From assembly GCF_963169125.1 (NCBI RefSeq), contig NC_084794.1:88767018-88831017 (forward strand): DNA of 64,000 nt, in the 5' to 3' direction. Origin of the DNA: Humulus lupulus. Taxonomy: Eukaryota > Streptophyta > Magnoliopsida > Rosales > Cannabaceae. Position 1 is the stretch's first letter. Each line of letters begins with the position of its first letter. The notes below the pieces were generated by a model. The model saw only the letters and a list, made by a program, of their open reading frames with translations, made no database searches and was not told the DNA's origin. The translations under genes and the position numbers were made by a program. Shown piece by piece: positions 21,128 through 32,886 of this stretch.

Positions 21128-22846
21128 AGATAACTCTAGGAATTAGAGTTATTTTTATGCTTTTAAGCTTATATTTTTATCAAGAAAATAGTGGTTTATG
21201 ATGTTTTGTAGTGGTTTTATTTTAGTTTTGTCAAATATTAATTATAATAAGATAATATTAAATATTAGTATAGTGTTTGAAAAATAAATTCTAACTTGTT
21301 GAATTTTGTCTTGACAGATGATTGGTAAAGCTTTGGACATTTTGAGAAGGATTTGAAGCTTTTATTGAATAAGGATTTTGGGATGCTGGAACATGGAAGC
21401 ATCATTACGTTCTGCCTGCCAGCTTTTTCAAAGACCACGTGGGAGACTAAATAACCATCATACCCAGCCCATATTCTTTCTTTTGACCTATTTGAGTTGG
21501 GCTGAAAGGTAATTAAATGACTTTTGGGCCTTTAATTTACTTGGGTCCATTTTGCTTAAGAAAGAAAAGAAAGGAGATTGGAGAAAAAAAGGCCCACGTG
21601 GGTAAGCAAGGGGAATGACCTAGACCTATCATCATCTTTTTCTCAATTGGAAAGACACGAACAGAGAGCAAAATAGAAAGCAACTGCCTGATACAGAAAA
21701 AACACCCATTTTTTGGAGAGCTTTAAATGTGAAGAAAAAGAGGAAAGGCAAGGGTGACGCTAGAAGACAAGGACAACTTTGAGACATCCTCCCATTGGCT
21801 TGCCTCTCTCTCTCTCTCTACTTCTAGTATCTTTAATTTTTCTTGTCAAATTTCTGATTATGGACTGCTCTTATTTGGCTGGTTTTGAGTATGTAACTAT
21901 GAGCTAAACTCTAATTAGTTAGAATAATTTGAACCATAATATGTAACTTATGATATTTTGATTATGATGCTAAAAGCAACTTGAGGTTTATTCATTCAAA
22001 TGTTTATCATGTTTAATGTTTGCTAATGAATGATCACCTTTATGGGGTGTTTGGTATAGGGTAAAGTAAATGTGAGAATATGAATCTAAATCCCTTCCTA
22101 TGTTTGGTTCAAATTTTAAAGGGGTAAAGTTAATAATTTGTGTGAGCCCCACATGTATTTTAAGGGTAAAGTGAACCCTTTTGTACACTAGAGTTTAATA
22201 TTACATCCATCCTAAGTCCTTCTACATTTTCCAAGGCAACTTAATTACTCAAAACAAACACCCCCTTAGTGAGTAGTTGAATTAATGTTCAAATCTGAAA
22301 AGTTTGGAATTAATTGACACACAATTTGAATGGTGCATGCTTGAATTCTTTGATTTCAATATTGTAGTGACATAGACATGTATTATTACCATGCATAGTC
22401 TTATGGAATTGATGCTTGAATGGAATCTTTGAAATTTAATTAGCATAGACATATGTGGTTTAATTAAAAGATTAGAATCATAGTTCTTTGACGAAAACCT
22501 ATGAAAATTAATTGGAATTCTTGAATAATAGACTACCGGTTGCTGTAGCATCAATCCAACATCACTAACAGAGTTGGATATTAGGGGGATAATTATTCTA
22601 GCTGCCATCATACCATCTATTACTCCTTGATAAAATTTTCTTGAGTTGTTTCTTTTATTTTTCTGCATTTAATTGGTCCTTAATTACTTAGTTCTTAGAT
22701 CACAACCTTTTCAATTAATTCTAGTGCTTTTAAATCATTTTGTTAGACTTTAGTTTCACGATCAAAAAGCATAAAAAAAATAGTCCTTGTAGAGACGATA
22801 TCAGGTACTTGCTACTGTATTACTTGTTGTTGATAGTGTACACTTG
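21128..22846 (+). repeat. 3' LTR of the Athila-like element, main part
   Basis: It begins gataactctaggaattag and aligns in reverse with 10,399-11,896. It is longer because of a 223-bp MITE, and it is broken at 22,846 by the non-autonomous element. The last bases of the LTR are at 29,629-29,656. Confidence 0.85.
22043..22265. mobile_element. Tourist-like MITE
   Basis: This is a 223-bp insertion with inverted ends: TGGGGTGTTTGGT on the left, and the right end reads GGGGGTGTTTGTT on the other strand. It is flanked by TTA on both sides (22,040-22,042 and 22,266-22,268). The sister LTR near 10,985-11,005 has the unoccupied site with one TTA. Terminal inverted repeats with a 3-bp TTA duplication fit PIF/Harbinger-derived Tourist elements. 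It has no coding capacity. Confidence 0.85.
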
Positions 22847-24592
22847 TTTTTAACGCCCAAACGTGACTTCCACTTAGCGGTGGTTGTAGTATAGATCAGG
22901 CGGTCGATTCCACAAGGAGGCAAATGAATAAAGTTAATCAATAAATAAATGTTAGAGATACATAATATGAAGAAAATAGAACAAGTGATATTTTTTGTTG
23001 TTTTTGAGATTTAAAGATTAGAAATAAAGATAGAAAAAAGTGTGATGTATCAATAGGTAACAAGTAGGAAGGATCAAGAGTCATCAATATGCATACTTAT
23101 TTATTTGGATCTTTGATTCACAAAAATTACACAAATAGATAGTTCACATCCCAACTATTCATTTGGAAGATTTAACATTGAAGCACAAATATATTTAACA
23201 AAAATGTATTCAAGTGATTACTATTCTTTACCATGGAATGATGAGATAAATCTTATGAGAAATCTAAAAATTACATTATACCATTGGCAATAATGCAATA
23301 AAAGATTGGACATAAAACCTAACACAAATATTACTTTTACTATTTATAAAATACATAGAAAGAGCATGACTAACTCTATATAGATTTTAGCAAAAGTAAA
23401 TATATATGAATGAGATGGAGAAAATGATAAAGATATTATCTATATTATTTTCACTAATTTGATAATACATAGAAAGTGCTTGAAAAAATCTATATACTAT
23501 TAGTAAACATAAATATAGATAACAAGATGAAGAAATAGAGATGAAGAAGTAGAGATGAAAGAAAATAAATCACTCAAATATATAAACTTTAAGCACATGG
23601 TGAATCAAAAATACCAAACAAAGTCATAGTGCATATAAGATCATCCTAACCTTCCTATGAAGGTTAGCCTATTATGCTAGACATTCTCATGAAATTCTAG
23701 AGAGAAAATATGAGAAATGAGACTAAAATTTGGTAGAGTTTTGCTACCTAAAAACTACATAGTAAATGTGAAATGAGAGTCCCTATTTATAGAGGGAGAA
23801 AATGACTAAAAAGAAATTAAACAATAAAATGAGATTTACAAAATAAATCTGAAATATTAATAATAAAATATGATTTTGAAAAATCAAATCTTATTATAAA
23901 TATTAACCTAGTTATTTTGGTGTATGGTCAAAATGCCATTTTTCTAAAATACCACAAAGTATGAACTTTAAAGCTCAAAATAGCAATTTTGAAAGGGACA
24001 ATACCCACAAAACATGGGTTGAAAGTGGCTGGTGGCAAATGAGGGTTTTGACCCATTTCCAGCCAATGGGAGTGCAACACGTAGGCAGGCTGCTGAAGGA
24101 AAATGGCTGGTTGGCGTTGGGATGGAGGAGAAGAGCCTACTGGGTTGCTTGGGCATGGGCTGGAGGAGAAGGGCGGGGTCACACGCTGACTTTGGGGGAG
24201 GTTGAAGGAGGATTATGTTGGGCTATGGACGCTGACAGGTGGCAGGAGGCTAGGTGCGGCTCGGCTCGGCGTCAGGCGTGGCTCGGCTTGGGCTGGGAAG
24301 GAAACAGGCCTAGAGGGGAGGAAACGGGCCTGGGAGGGGCCTTCAGATTTGGGCCTTTGTTTCAAGAGAAATATCATTTTTCTCTTTTCTTTTTCAGATT
24401 TAATTGTTTCTTTCTTCTTCATTTCAAAGTGCCAAAATACACTTTAATTCCTAAAAAATAACAATAAATTAAATCATAATCAAATATTTTCATTTATAAA
24501 ATAAATCATATTAATTCCATGAAAATATTAATTAAAACTTAATTTATTTTGACTATTAAAATCAATAAATGTGTATTTTTCACCACTAATCA
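22847..24592 (-). repeat. 3' LTR of the non-autonomous element
   Basis: It pairs with 27,936-29,628. Its first bases read tttttaacgccc, where the partner has tgtttaatgccc, so the usual TG end is lost by one substitution. It carries about 100 bp near 22,995-23,100 that are missing from the other LTR. It lacks a duplication of about 43 bp present there. Confidence 0.88.
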
Positions 24593-25933
24593 CAACCTCC
24601 AACTAGCTTATTACTAGTCCCTAGCAATTCAAGCGAATAAAAATTATTACCAAGATGAATTAGTGAACTAAATTATGCAAAATCATTTAAGAAAATGTTT
24701 AGTGAGAATTTAGAAAATGCTATTTAAAACTATCAAAGTTGTAATTAAAGAGTTTTGTGTGTGTGCACCAAACCATATCGTTCTTTCCAAAATTAGCACA
24801 AACAATATTGAAAAATCACCAAAGAATAAAGTCTCAACTTCAAATCCTCACAAGGGTATTGAGAGTATTTTTATGGAAGATGGTTGACACTCTTGGAGTT
24901 GGAAATTAATCAATTAACACTAAAAAATGGATGTTATCGTTTTAGGACAAACAATGTTAACGAATATTGATCAAAAGATAGGCTAATCAATTAATTGGAA
25001 TCTAAATGACATAAGAACCTTCAGGATTTTACAAAATGATATTAATAGCCAAAATAAAGAACAAAACAAAAAATAAAATACACAAACTTTTTTCTTTTGT
25101 TTTTAATGACATAAATTGAAAACAAATGTAGTAATGTTTACTTTTTATTATTACTTTACTTTTTTTTATTTGACAATTTTTTTTTTCAACAAAACTACAA
25201 AAGATGAAGATGAAAAATATTGCTATTGTTCTCTTTTTTTTTTCATTCATTTTTTTATATTTCTTCTTTTTCTTTTTTTTTCTATATTTTTTTTTTTTTG
25301 ACAAGAGACAACATAAAAATACAAAAAATTTAAAAGGAAATTACAATTAAATACAACATAGGCTCTTTAAAACAAAAATTATCCCTCTAGTAAATGTCAT
25401 GTCTTAAAATTCCAAAATTTAATTTTACCAACTCAAATGATTAATAAAAGTTTTCAAAGTTGTTTTCTCATTCTCACATTTCACAAAAATTAAAAGCTTT
25501 AAACTTTAGGATTTTTCTCAATTGAATGTGTGATTTTTTTCTTTCAATGTTTGGTTGTGCATGATATTACTCTAAAAAATTACTTCCTAATAGTAAAAAT
25601 AGCAAAAACTATCTCGCAAAATTTTTGTTGTCATGAGTTTTGCAAACATTTAACTCAAAATTTTTAAATGGTAATCAAAATATATTTCAACGCATGAATA
25701 TGCCCACTACCCCAACTTTAAATGAGACATTATCCTCAATGTCTAACGTTAAGTCCATTGTGGGAGAAAAAAGGAATACGATAACCAAAAAAACTCCAAA
25801 AAGTAAAATTCGCAACATAAAATAAAAACAAAAATTAAAAGAAAGCACGCTAAAAAGAAAGATAAAACCTGATCAGTCTTTGGTAGACAAAAGCATCGCT
25901 CTCAGGTAAGTCTACCAACTGCATATTTGCGTA
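24593..25933 (-). other. 3' untranslated internal region of the non-autonomous element
   Basis: AT-rich and without a recognisable gene, with long T-runs around 25,135-25,300. It aligns with 1,034-2,380 of the coding relative. Small frames in it are low-complexity artefacts rich in Lys or Phe. Confidence 0.7.
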
Positions 25934-26773
25934 CTATCCTGTATCAAAAATGAATTTTCTTTTATCATGCGTCTCAAAAATAGAAGCGTTAGTAACATTT
26001 TCAGGATAAAGAAAATGTTCGGGTTCAAAATCGTGGAGGAAATTTGGTGAATGTTTCATGGAAAATATGTTTATGATTTCCTCAGCGATTAAGTCTATCA
26101 CATCAGTATGATAGCTTTCATTGTTCTTTGGAGTGGTTGGAAGAATTTCGGTATGGGAAAGAGTTACACTCCAATTGGTAATAGCATCATCTTCATCGGG
26201 TGTAGAACTGAGAGTAGGGGATGGTGTTATGTCCTCAGGTTGGGACGGGAATTGACTTAAATTATGTGAAATAATAGCCTTGGTCAATTCTAAAAGTTGA
26301 GAACTAGTTTCCCTAAAATCTTCCACAAATTGTTTATTGAATTCTCTTTGCTCCTCTATAAATGTTTGTAAAGTGTCCTCTAAAGAATTCGTATTAGTGC
26401 AGGCATTATAGGGAGGTTCATGTGGGAAGTTAGGAAAATTTTGCTCAAAATTCATGTGAGGCGGTGCATGGTAGTTGTACTCAGGCTTCCAACTAAAATC
26501 TACGGAGTTGGTCCAGCTAGAATTATGATTCTTATGGTCGACTCTTTCAAAGTCATGATAAAGTTCACCACAATCTAACTTAGGAACCTCGTAACTTCCT
26601 CTTTCAAACTTAGTTTCTAAGACCTCAAGTTCTTGGTATTCTCTTACACTAAGTTTGCATGCACTCCTAAAACGGCTAGTACCCTCAGTAGCACTAGAAT
26701 TATAGTTATTTTCAAATGAAGAATAATACATTAGAAAATACATATCGAAACGTTTCTTTTCTTCTTCATTCAT
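25934..26773 (-). CDS. Uncharacterised 279-residue ORF of the non-autonomous LTR element
   Basis: This is the only long frame in the element, with a clean ATG at 26,771-26,773 (MNEEEKKRFDMYF). The protein is hydrophilic and acidic. A Tyr/Asn-rich N-terminus is followed by SVREYQELEVLETKFERGSY and an aromatic, Pro/Asn-rich stretch around residues 85-125. A probable amphipathic helix (LEDTLQTFIEEQREFNKQFVEDF, about residues 130-155) and a Thr/Ser/Pro-rich part come next, and it ends KRKFIFDTG. I see no zinc knuckle, membrane segment or known catalytic motif. The final FDTG is reminiscent of an aspartic-protease site but stands alone before a TAG; the same frame stays open for at least another 20 codons. 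I do not recognise it. A gag-like or packaging role is possible only by position. Confidence 0.6.
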   Translation of the reverse strand: MNEEEKKRFDMYFLMYYSSFENNYNSSATEGTSRFRSACKLSVREYQELEVLETKFERGSYEVPKLDCGELYHDFERVDHKNHNSSWTNSVDFSWKPEYNYHAPPHMNFEQNFPNFPHEPPYNACTNTNSLEDTLQTFIEEQREFNKQFVEDFRETSSQLLELTKAIISHNLSQFPSQPEDITPSPTLSSTPDEDDAITNWSVTLSHTEILPTTPKNNESYHTDVIDLIAEEIINIFSMKHSPNFLHDFEPEHFLYPENVTNASIFETHDKRKFIFDTG

Positions 26774-27912
26774 TTTTTTTTGTTTTTTTATTTGCTTTTG
26801 CGATTTTTTTTTTAATTTTTTTTTTGTTTTACTTGTTTCCAGGTTGATTTGAGGTTTTTAGAATGATCCTACTTAAGACCCACACTTTATCTAAAACTCC
26901 CCGATGTTCATAGATAATTGTGGAAGGGTCACAATTCATAAAAACGGTCCTCTTACAACCAACACTTACTAGAACTCCCCGATGTTACTAAGTAAGCAAG
27001 GATGAAACGTTACTCAAATTGGCCTTTAAGCAAAAATTGCTTATGTTGACAAAACAAGCTTTGTTTTTATTATTATTGTTATTTTGTATTTTATGATTTT
27101 TTTTTAAGATTTAAAACCTAAAAATTAAAAAAAAAACTAATAACAAAAAAAATTTAAATAAAAAGACAAACCTAACAATAATAACTAAAAAAATATATCT
27201 AAACACAAGAAATAAGATGCTCACAAAGCCTAAAAAAATATTATAAAAAAAACAAATGAATATAAGAAAATTCTAAGAAAGTAATATTTTTTTTTTCAAA
27301 GATAGAGGAAAACCTAACTAAGTAAACAACAAAACTAAATTAATCATACAACCACATAAAAAAAACACAAAAGTAAGATAAAAAATGTAACAAATTCTAA
27401 ACACAAATAAAAAAAATAAATGAAAATTAAACTAGCAAAAGATAACAACCAATTTATTTATTTTTTAAAGTTTTTTTTTTCTAAAAATAAAAAAAAGAAA
27501 TAAAATAAAATAAGCTATTAAAAATAAATTAACAAGAAAAAAAAATACACTCACAACAATCTTTTTATTTTTATTTTTTTAAATTTTTTTTACAACAATA
27601 ATAAATAAAAAAGAGAGAGAAAAAAACTAACCAAAGAAAAATAACAACAAAATAAACTAAGAATACAACTAACAAATCCTAGAAAAGAAAGAATGACAAT
27701 ATTTTTTTCTTTTTTTCTTACAGTACAACAGTGTAAAAAAATGAAAAAACTAACTAAAAAGGAACAATAAAAAAAATGATATTGATTTTTTTTAGAGTAA
27801 ATTAGAAAAATCTAAAAAAAAAAATCTTAGAGAAATATACACAAAAAGAAAAAGATAGAATTACTCACCTCTTTTGCAAAATTTATTGAAAAACTTTTTT
27901 TTTTCTATTACC
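26774..27912 (-). other. 5' leader of the non-autonomous element
   Basis: Extremely A/T-rich, with many homopolymer runs and no coding content. Around 26,890-26,985 the word actccccgatgtt occurs twice, about 75 bp apart, with similar flanks (a short degenerate direct repeat). It lies between the primer binding site and the ORF. Confidence 0.6.
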
Positions 27913-27930
27913 TCCCCGGCAACGGCGTCA
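27913..27930 (-). other. Primer binding site of the non-autonomous element
   Basis: The minus strand reads TGACGCCGTTGCCGGGGA, one base from the TGGCGCCGTTGCCGGGGA type typical of Athila/Tat-like elements. It is five bases inside the LTR. Confidence 0.85.
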
Positions 27931-27935
27931 AAATT

Positions 27936-29628
27936 TGTTTAATGCCCAAACGTGACTTCCACTTAGTGGTGGTTGTAGTATAGATCGGGCGGTCAATTCC
28001 ACAAGGAGGCAAATGAATAAAGTTAATCAATAAATAAATGTTAGAGATAAATAATATAAAAAAATAGAACAAGTGATATTTATTTGGATCTTTGATTCAC
28101 AAAAATTACACAAATAGATAGTTCACATCCCAACTATTCATTTGGAAGATTTAACATTGAAGCACAAATATATTTCACAAAAATGTATTCAAGTGATTAC
28201 TATTCTTTACCATGGAATGATGAGATAAATCTTATGAGAAATCTAAAAATTACATTATACCATTGGCAATAATGCAATAAAAGATTGGACATAAAACCTA
28301 ACACAAATATTACTTTTACTATTTATAAAATACATAGAAAGAGCATGACTAATTCTATATAGATTTTAGCAAAAGTAAATATATATGAATGAGATGGAGA
28401 AAATGATAAAAATATTATCTATATTATTTTCACTAATTTGATAATACATAGAAAGTGCTTGAAAAAATCTATATACTATTAGTAAACATAAATATAGATA
28501 ACAAGATGAAGAAATAGAGATGAATAAGTAGAGATGAAAGAAAATAAATCACTCAAATATATAAACTTTAAGCACATGGTGAATCAAAAATATCAAACAA
28601 AGTCATAGTGCATATAAGATCATCCTAACCTTCCTATGTAGGTTAGCCTATTATGCTAGACATTCTCATGAAATTCTAGAGAGAAAATATGAGAAATGAG
28701 ACTAAAATTTGGTAGAGTTTTGCTACCTAAAAACTACATAGTAAATGTGAAATGAGAGTCCCTATTTATAGAGGGAGAAAATGATTAAAAAGAAATTAAA
28801 CAATAAAATGAGATTTACAAAATAAATCTGAAATATTAATAATAAAATATGATTTTGAAAAATCAAATCTTATTATAAATATTAACCTAGTTATTTTGGT
28901 GTATGGTCAAAATGCCATTTTTCTAAAATACCACAAAGTATGAACTTTAAAGCTCAAAATAACAATTTTGAAAGGGCCAATACCCACAAAACATGGGTTG
29001 AAAGTGGCTGGTGGCAGATGAGGGTTTGACCCATTTCCAGCCAATGGGAGTGCGACACGTAGGCAGGCTGCTAAAGGAAAATGGCTGGTTGGCATTGGGC
29101 TGGAGGAGAAGAGCTTACTGGGGTGCTTGGGCGTGGGCTGGAGGAGAAGGGCCATTTGGGTTGCTTGGGCGTGGGATGGAGGAGAAGGGCGGGGTCACAC
29201 GCTAACTTTGGGGGAGGCTGAAGGAAGATTATGTTGGGCTATGGAGGCTGACAAGTGGCAGGAGGCTAGGTACAGCTCGGCTCGGCGACGCGTGGCTCGT
29301 CTCGGCGTCAGGTGTGGCTTGGCTCGGGCTGGGAAGGAAACATGCCTGGAGGGGAGGAAATGGGCGTGGGAGGGGCCTTCAGATTTGGGCCTTTGTTTCA
29401 AGAGAAATGCCATTTTTCTCTTTTCTTATTCAAATTTAATTGTTTCTTTCTTCTTCATTTCAAAGTGCCAAAATACACTTTAATTCCTACAAAATAAAAA
29501 TAAATTAAATCATAATAAAATATTTTCATTTATTAAATAAATCATATTAATTCCATGAAAATATTAATTAAAACTTAATTTATTTTGACTATTGAAATTA
29601 ATAAATGTGTATTTTTCACTACTAATCA
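27936..29628 (-). repeat. 5' LTR of the non-autonomous element
   Basis: It pairs with 22,847-24,592. On the minus strand it starts TGATTAGTAGTG at 29,628 and ends ATTAAACA. Relative to the other LTR it has lost about 100 bp near 28,076 at a short repeat (tttatttgg) and gained a duplication of about 43 bp around 29,128-29,190 (gcttgggcgtgggctggagg). Confidence 0.88.
28761..28771 (-). promoter_or_regulatory. TATA box of the LTR promoter
   Basis: The minus strand reads CTATAAATAGGG within the 5' LTR. The same word occurs in the other two copies near 23,785 and 62-73, so the position is conserved in the family. It is the likely core promoter for the genomic RNA. Confidence 0.6.
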
Positions 29629-29656
29629 CTTGCACTTCGCTATATTTTATGCAACA
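29629..29656 (+). repeat. Last bases of the Athila-like 3' LTR
   Basis: The sequence cttgcacttcgc to gcaaca completes the LTR interrupted at 22,846; compare the LTR tail at 9,520-9,545 in reverse. Copia sequence follows directly, so 29,656 is the right border of the Athila-like element. Confidence 0.75.
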
Positions 29657-31703
29657 ATCTGCTTGCCATATTTTGAATCGTATTCCCATGAAGAAAAAAC
29701 AATTGCTCCCCATATGAGTTATGGAAAGCAAAGAAACCAAACATTGATTATCATAAAGTGTGGGGGTGTCTTGCTTATTGAAAGAACACTGATCCTAAAA
29801 GGACCATGTTTGGTCCAAGGGCTATAAGATGTGCATTTGTGGGTTTTGCTCAAAATAGTAAAGCTTATAGGTTATTAGACTTGGAGTCTAATGTGATAAT
29901 TGAATCAAGAGAGCTTGAGTTCTTTGAGAACATGTCATGAAATGACAACAAGTTAATAGAACCAACTCAAACTAGAAAGCCTGAAGAGGAGACTCCTAAA
30001 ATGGTTGGTGAGAAACCTCAATTGCCTAGAAGGAGCCAAATGCTCATAGATTTGGGATCAAGTAAGAAGTGTTCTCAAATAGAAACACTATACCTTGTTG
30101 AAGGTGATAATGAGGAAGTTACTTGGCAATATCCAATAATACTTCAAATAAAAGATGATCCCAAAACTTTCAAACAAGCAATGTCCTCAAGGGACCCCAC
30201 TTTTTGGAAGGAGGTAATTAATGATGAAATTGATTCAATTATGTCATACCACACTTGGGAATTGGTTGACCTTCCAAGGGGGTCTAAACCAATTGGGTGT
30301 AAATGGGTATTTAGAAGGAAATACCATACCGATGGCACCATACAAACTTTTAAGGCTAGATTAGTAGCCAAAGGATTAAAACAAAAGGAGGGAATAGATT
30401 ACTTTGACACTTATGCACTGGTCGCAAGAGCTACTTTTATAAGATTGTTATTTGCCTTATCTTCTATATATAACATTTATGTTCATCAAATGGTTGTTAA
30501 AACGACATTCCTAATTGAGGATCTCGAAGAGGAGGTGTATATGGAAAAACCGGAGGGTTTTGTTCTTCAAGGAAATGAACATAAAGTGTGTAGACTTGTC
30601 AAATCATTATATGGTCTTAAACAAGCTCCAAAAAAATGGAATGAGAAGTTTGATAAAGTCATTGTTTCTAATGGATTTAGACACAATAATGCGGACAAGT
30701 GTTTGTACTCTAAGACTTGTGATGACTATGTCATATTAGTGTGTCTATATGTAGATGGTATGTTGATTTTGAACAAAGACATGAGAGAATTAATAGAAAC
30801 AAAGAGGTTTCTATCTTATAACTTTAAAATGAAAGACCTTGGAGAGGTGGATACCGTTCTAGGTATCAAAATTAGAAGGAATAGTGGATGTTTGGCATTG
30901 AGTCAAACCCACTATGCTGAGAAAATGCTCGACAAATTTAGTCATCTCAAAATCAAAGAAGCATATACACCATTCGATTCAAACATGAAATTTGAAAAGA
31001 ATGAGGGAAGAGCAGTGGCTCATTAGAATATGCAAGTGCAATAGTAAGCCTAATGTACGTTGCTCATTGCGCAAGAGCATATATTGCATATGCGGTTAGT
31101 AAACTTAGTAGGTTAACTAGCAATCCAAGTATCAAGTATTAGAAAGCTATTGAGAGAATTCTTGGTTACCTTAAGGGTACCAAAGAGTATTGTCTTCACT
31201 ATACAAACTTTCCAAGGACATTTGAAGGATATTTTGATGCTAGTTGGATATCGGGAGTGGGAGATAATCTCTCCACCACCGGTTAGGTGTTTACTCTTGG
31301 AGGAGGTGTAATCTCCCGGGCCTCCAAGAAGCAAACTTGTACTTGTATATCACACTCAACCAAGGAAGTGGAGTTTGTAGCTCTAGCAGCAACTAGCAAA
31401 GATGTCGAGTGGCTTTGAGATCTCATGTTGGATATCCCTTTTACCGCATATATGGTATCAACAATTTCAATACATTGTGATAGCCAATCCACACATACTA
31501 GAGCATATAATAATGTGTATAATGGAAAGTCTAGACATATTAGTCTAAGACATGAATATGTGAGACAATTGATTCAAGATGGAATCATATCGATCTCATA
31601 TGTTAAGAAAAGTGAGAACTTAGCGAATCAATTTACAAAACCTCTTGTGAGAAGGTCAGTAAGTTCCACTTCAAAAGTGATGGGACTGAAACTACTACAA
31701 TAA
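29657..31703 (+). pseudogene. Copia pol end: reverse transcriptase and RNase H with lost catalytic residues
   Basis: The first part matches the segment after the integrase (near 29,800, IRCAFVGFAQNSKAYRLLD). From 30,001 the polymerase shows PIGCKWVFRRKYHTDG, FKARLVAKGLKQKEGIDYFDTYA, SLYGLKQAPKKW and LGEVDTVLGIKI. Two key aspartates are gone: the first motif reads HQMVVKTTF, where the family has an Asp before VK, and the second reads LYVDGMLI instead of YVDD. A frameshift near 31,020 and stops at about 31,138, 31,285 and 31,416 follow. RNase H keeps HCDSQSTHTRAYN and ends near YVKKSENLANQFTKPL. It was dead as an enzyme even without the stops. Confidence 0.88.
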
Positions 31704-31966
31704 TATATTCACCAATGATGGAAACCTAACTCCAAACTTGTATACATAAATGGAAAGAGTTAATTGGGTAAGAACAAGTCAATTATAAGTGCATGGTTTC
31801 AACACTAAAACTTATGGTGAGTTCCATCCATGATGGTTAATGTTGGTTGCTATCGAGTAAGGGTTAGCCTAGGGCTTTTAATGATGTTTAGTTGAGTGAA
31901 ACAAGAATCTCTAAAGGTAGCAAAGATGTTGTAAAAACTTCACCTATGTGAACTTAGAGGTGGTGC
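31704..31966 (+). other. 3' untranslated region of the copia element
   Basis: A non-coding stretch between the pol end and the first LTR. It ends in acttagaggtggtgc, a weak purine-rich tract in front of the LTR start. Confidence 0.5.
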
Positions 31967-32886
31967 TGTTGAGATTGGTTAAATACATGGTGGAATTGTT
32001 TATGCACGAAGAGGTGCTAAAAACAATAACGATTTCACAAAAGTCAACATGTGTAAGTTGACTTTAAGTATAGGAATTTTTAAAATAAAATTTTGGGTCC
32101 AAAATGTTTATTTTGAGTATATAAGAGGACCCAAAAATTTTGCGAGCATGTAGAGGTGTTTTGGGACACCTCATGGAGCCGTATTACAAAGGCATCGACA
32201 ATACATTGCCTCCTAGGAGGCGACGTGTAGCCTGGGCTCTCAAAACCGTAGAGAGAGAAGTCCGAGGTGTCATGTCACCTGGTATAGGGCAATGTATCGC
32301 CTGCCAGGCGATGCATCACCTGGTTAGTTATGGAATGTCAATATGGTTATGTGTTTTAGCTCTAAAACTTAAATTTAAATGCTCTAATCTCATTGGTTGA
32401 GTCTGATGAGGATCATATACTATTTAAGGTGTTTAAATGAGTTAATTGGTGGCTTGATCAATGACCTCTTTTTCTCACTAAAGAAGAACTCTCTCTCTCG
32501 CTCTCTCTCTAGCTCCAAGATTACCAGTTTTCTCCAAGATCTTCATCAAGACTTCTTAAATTGCATGGAGATCCAAGGTTTGTGAATCCCAATCTCATTC
32601 CATTGGTTGTAGCTTCAAGCATCTTCAAAGGGAGGGCTAGGAATAGAGATTTTTTGACAACAAACCTTCATTTGTGTCAAGCCTTGTCACTTTTGTGTCT
32701 CACATAAAATCATAGCTTGTGATTTTATTTCCCTAGGGTTTGTTCTTCAAGGAAGGTCTACTCTAAACTTTTCATCCATTGTGTTTAAGTAATTTGTGTT
32801 TAACTATTCTATGAGATTGATTTACTTGTAAGATTTTGTCATTGAGTTATAATACAAACAAAGGTTTGTGAAGCCTAATCCCAACA
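31967..32886 (+). repeat. Copia LTR 1
   Basis: About 920 bp from TGTTGAGATTGG to AATCCCAACA. A (CT)n run near 32,490-32,510 precedes leader-like sequence. It is related to 33,176-34,026 over its whole length, but the two differ greatly and contain different short insertions, so they are not the two ends of one recent insertion. Confidence 0.75.

Larger units (their letters stand above)
22847..29628 (-). mobile_element. Non-autonomous Ty3-type LTR retrotransposon, 6.8 kb
   Basis: Its LTRs are about 1.7 kb (22,847-24,592 and 27,936-29,628). On the minus strand an Athila-type primer binding site (27,913-27,930) follows the 5' LTR. The 3.3-kb interior holds a single open frame of 279 codons and no protease, integrase or polymerase. 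The insertion site is a copy of the Athila-like LTR end: acttg precedes 22,847 and cttg follows 29,628, while the sister LTR near 10,424 shows the uninterrupted sequence. Its LTRs and 3' region are shared with the coding relative at 1-3,475, which could have supplied the enzymes. Confidence 0.85.
4130..29656 (+). mobile_element. Athila-like Ty3 retrotransposon, 5'-truncated and heavily invaded
   Basis: The parts that belong together in the plus direction are RNase H (4,130-4,809), integrase (7,047-8,349), an inter-ORF region (8,350-9,519), an env-position accessory ORF (13,411-14,602), a 3' untranslated region (14,603-15,949 and 20,976-21,127) and the 3' LTR (21,128-22,846 plus 29,629-29,656). 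The left end, with the 5' LTR, gag, protease and most of the reverse transcriptase, is absent and replaced by a minisatellite junction. Everything else in the interval is later insertions, most of them with recognisable target-site duplications. The integrase ends without a chromodomain, as expected for Athila/Tat. Confidence 0.75.

Noticed and set aside
25029..25304. Lys-rich and Phe-rich ORFs on both strands
   Set aside because: Pure low-complexity A/T runs in the 3' region of the non-autonomous element.
25934..25948. Aspartic protease active site (FDTG) at the end of the unknown ORF
   Set aside because: Four residues directly before a stop, with no conserved flap or second motif visible downstream; too little to call a protease.
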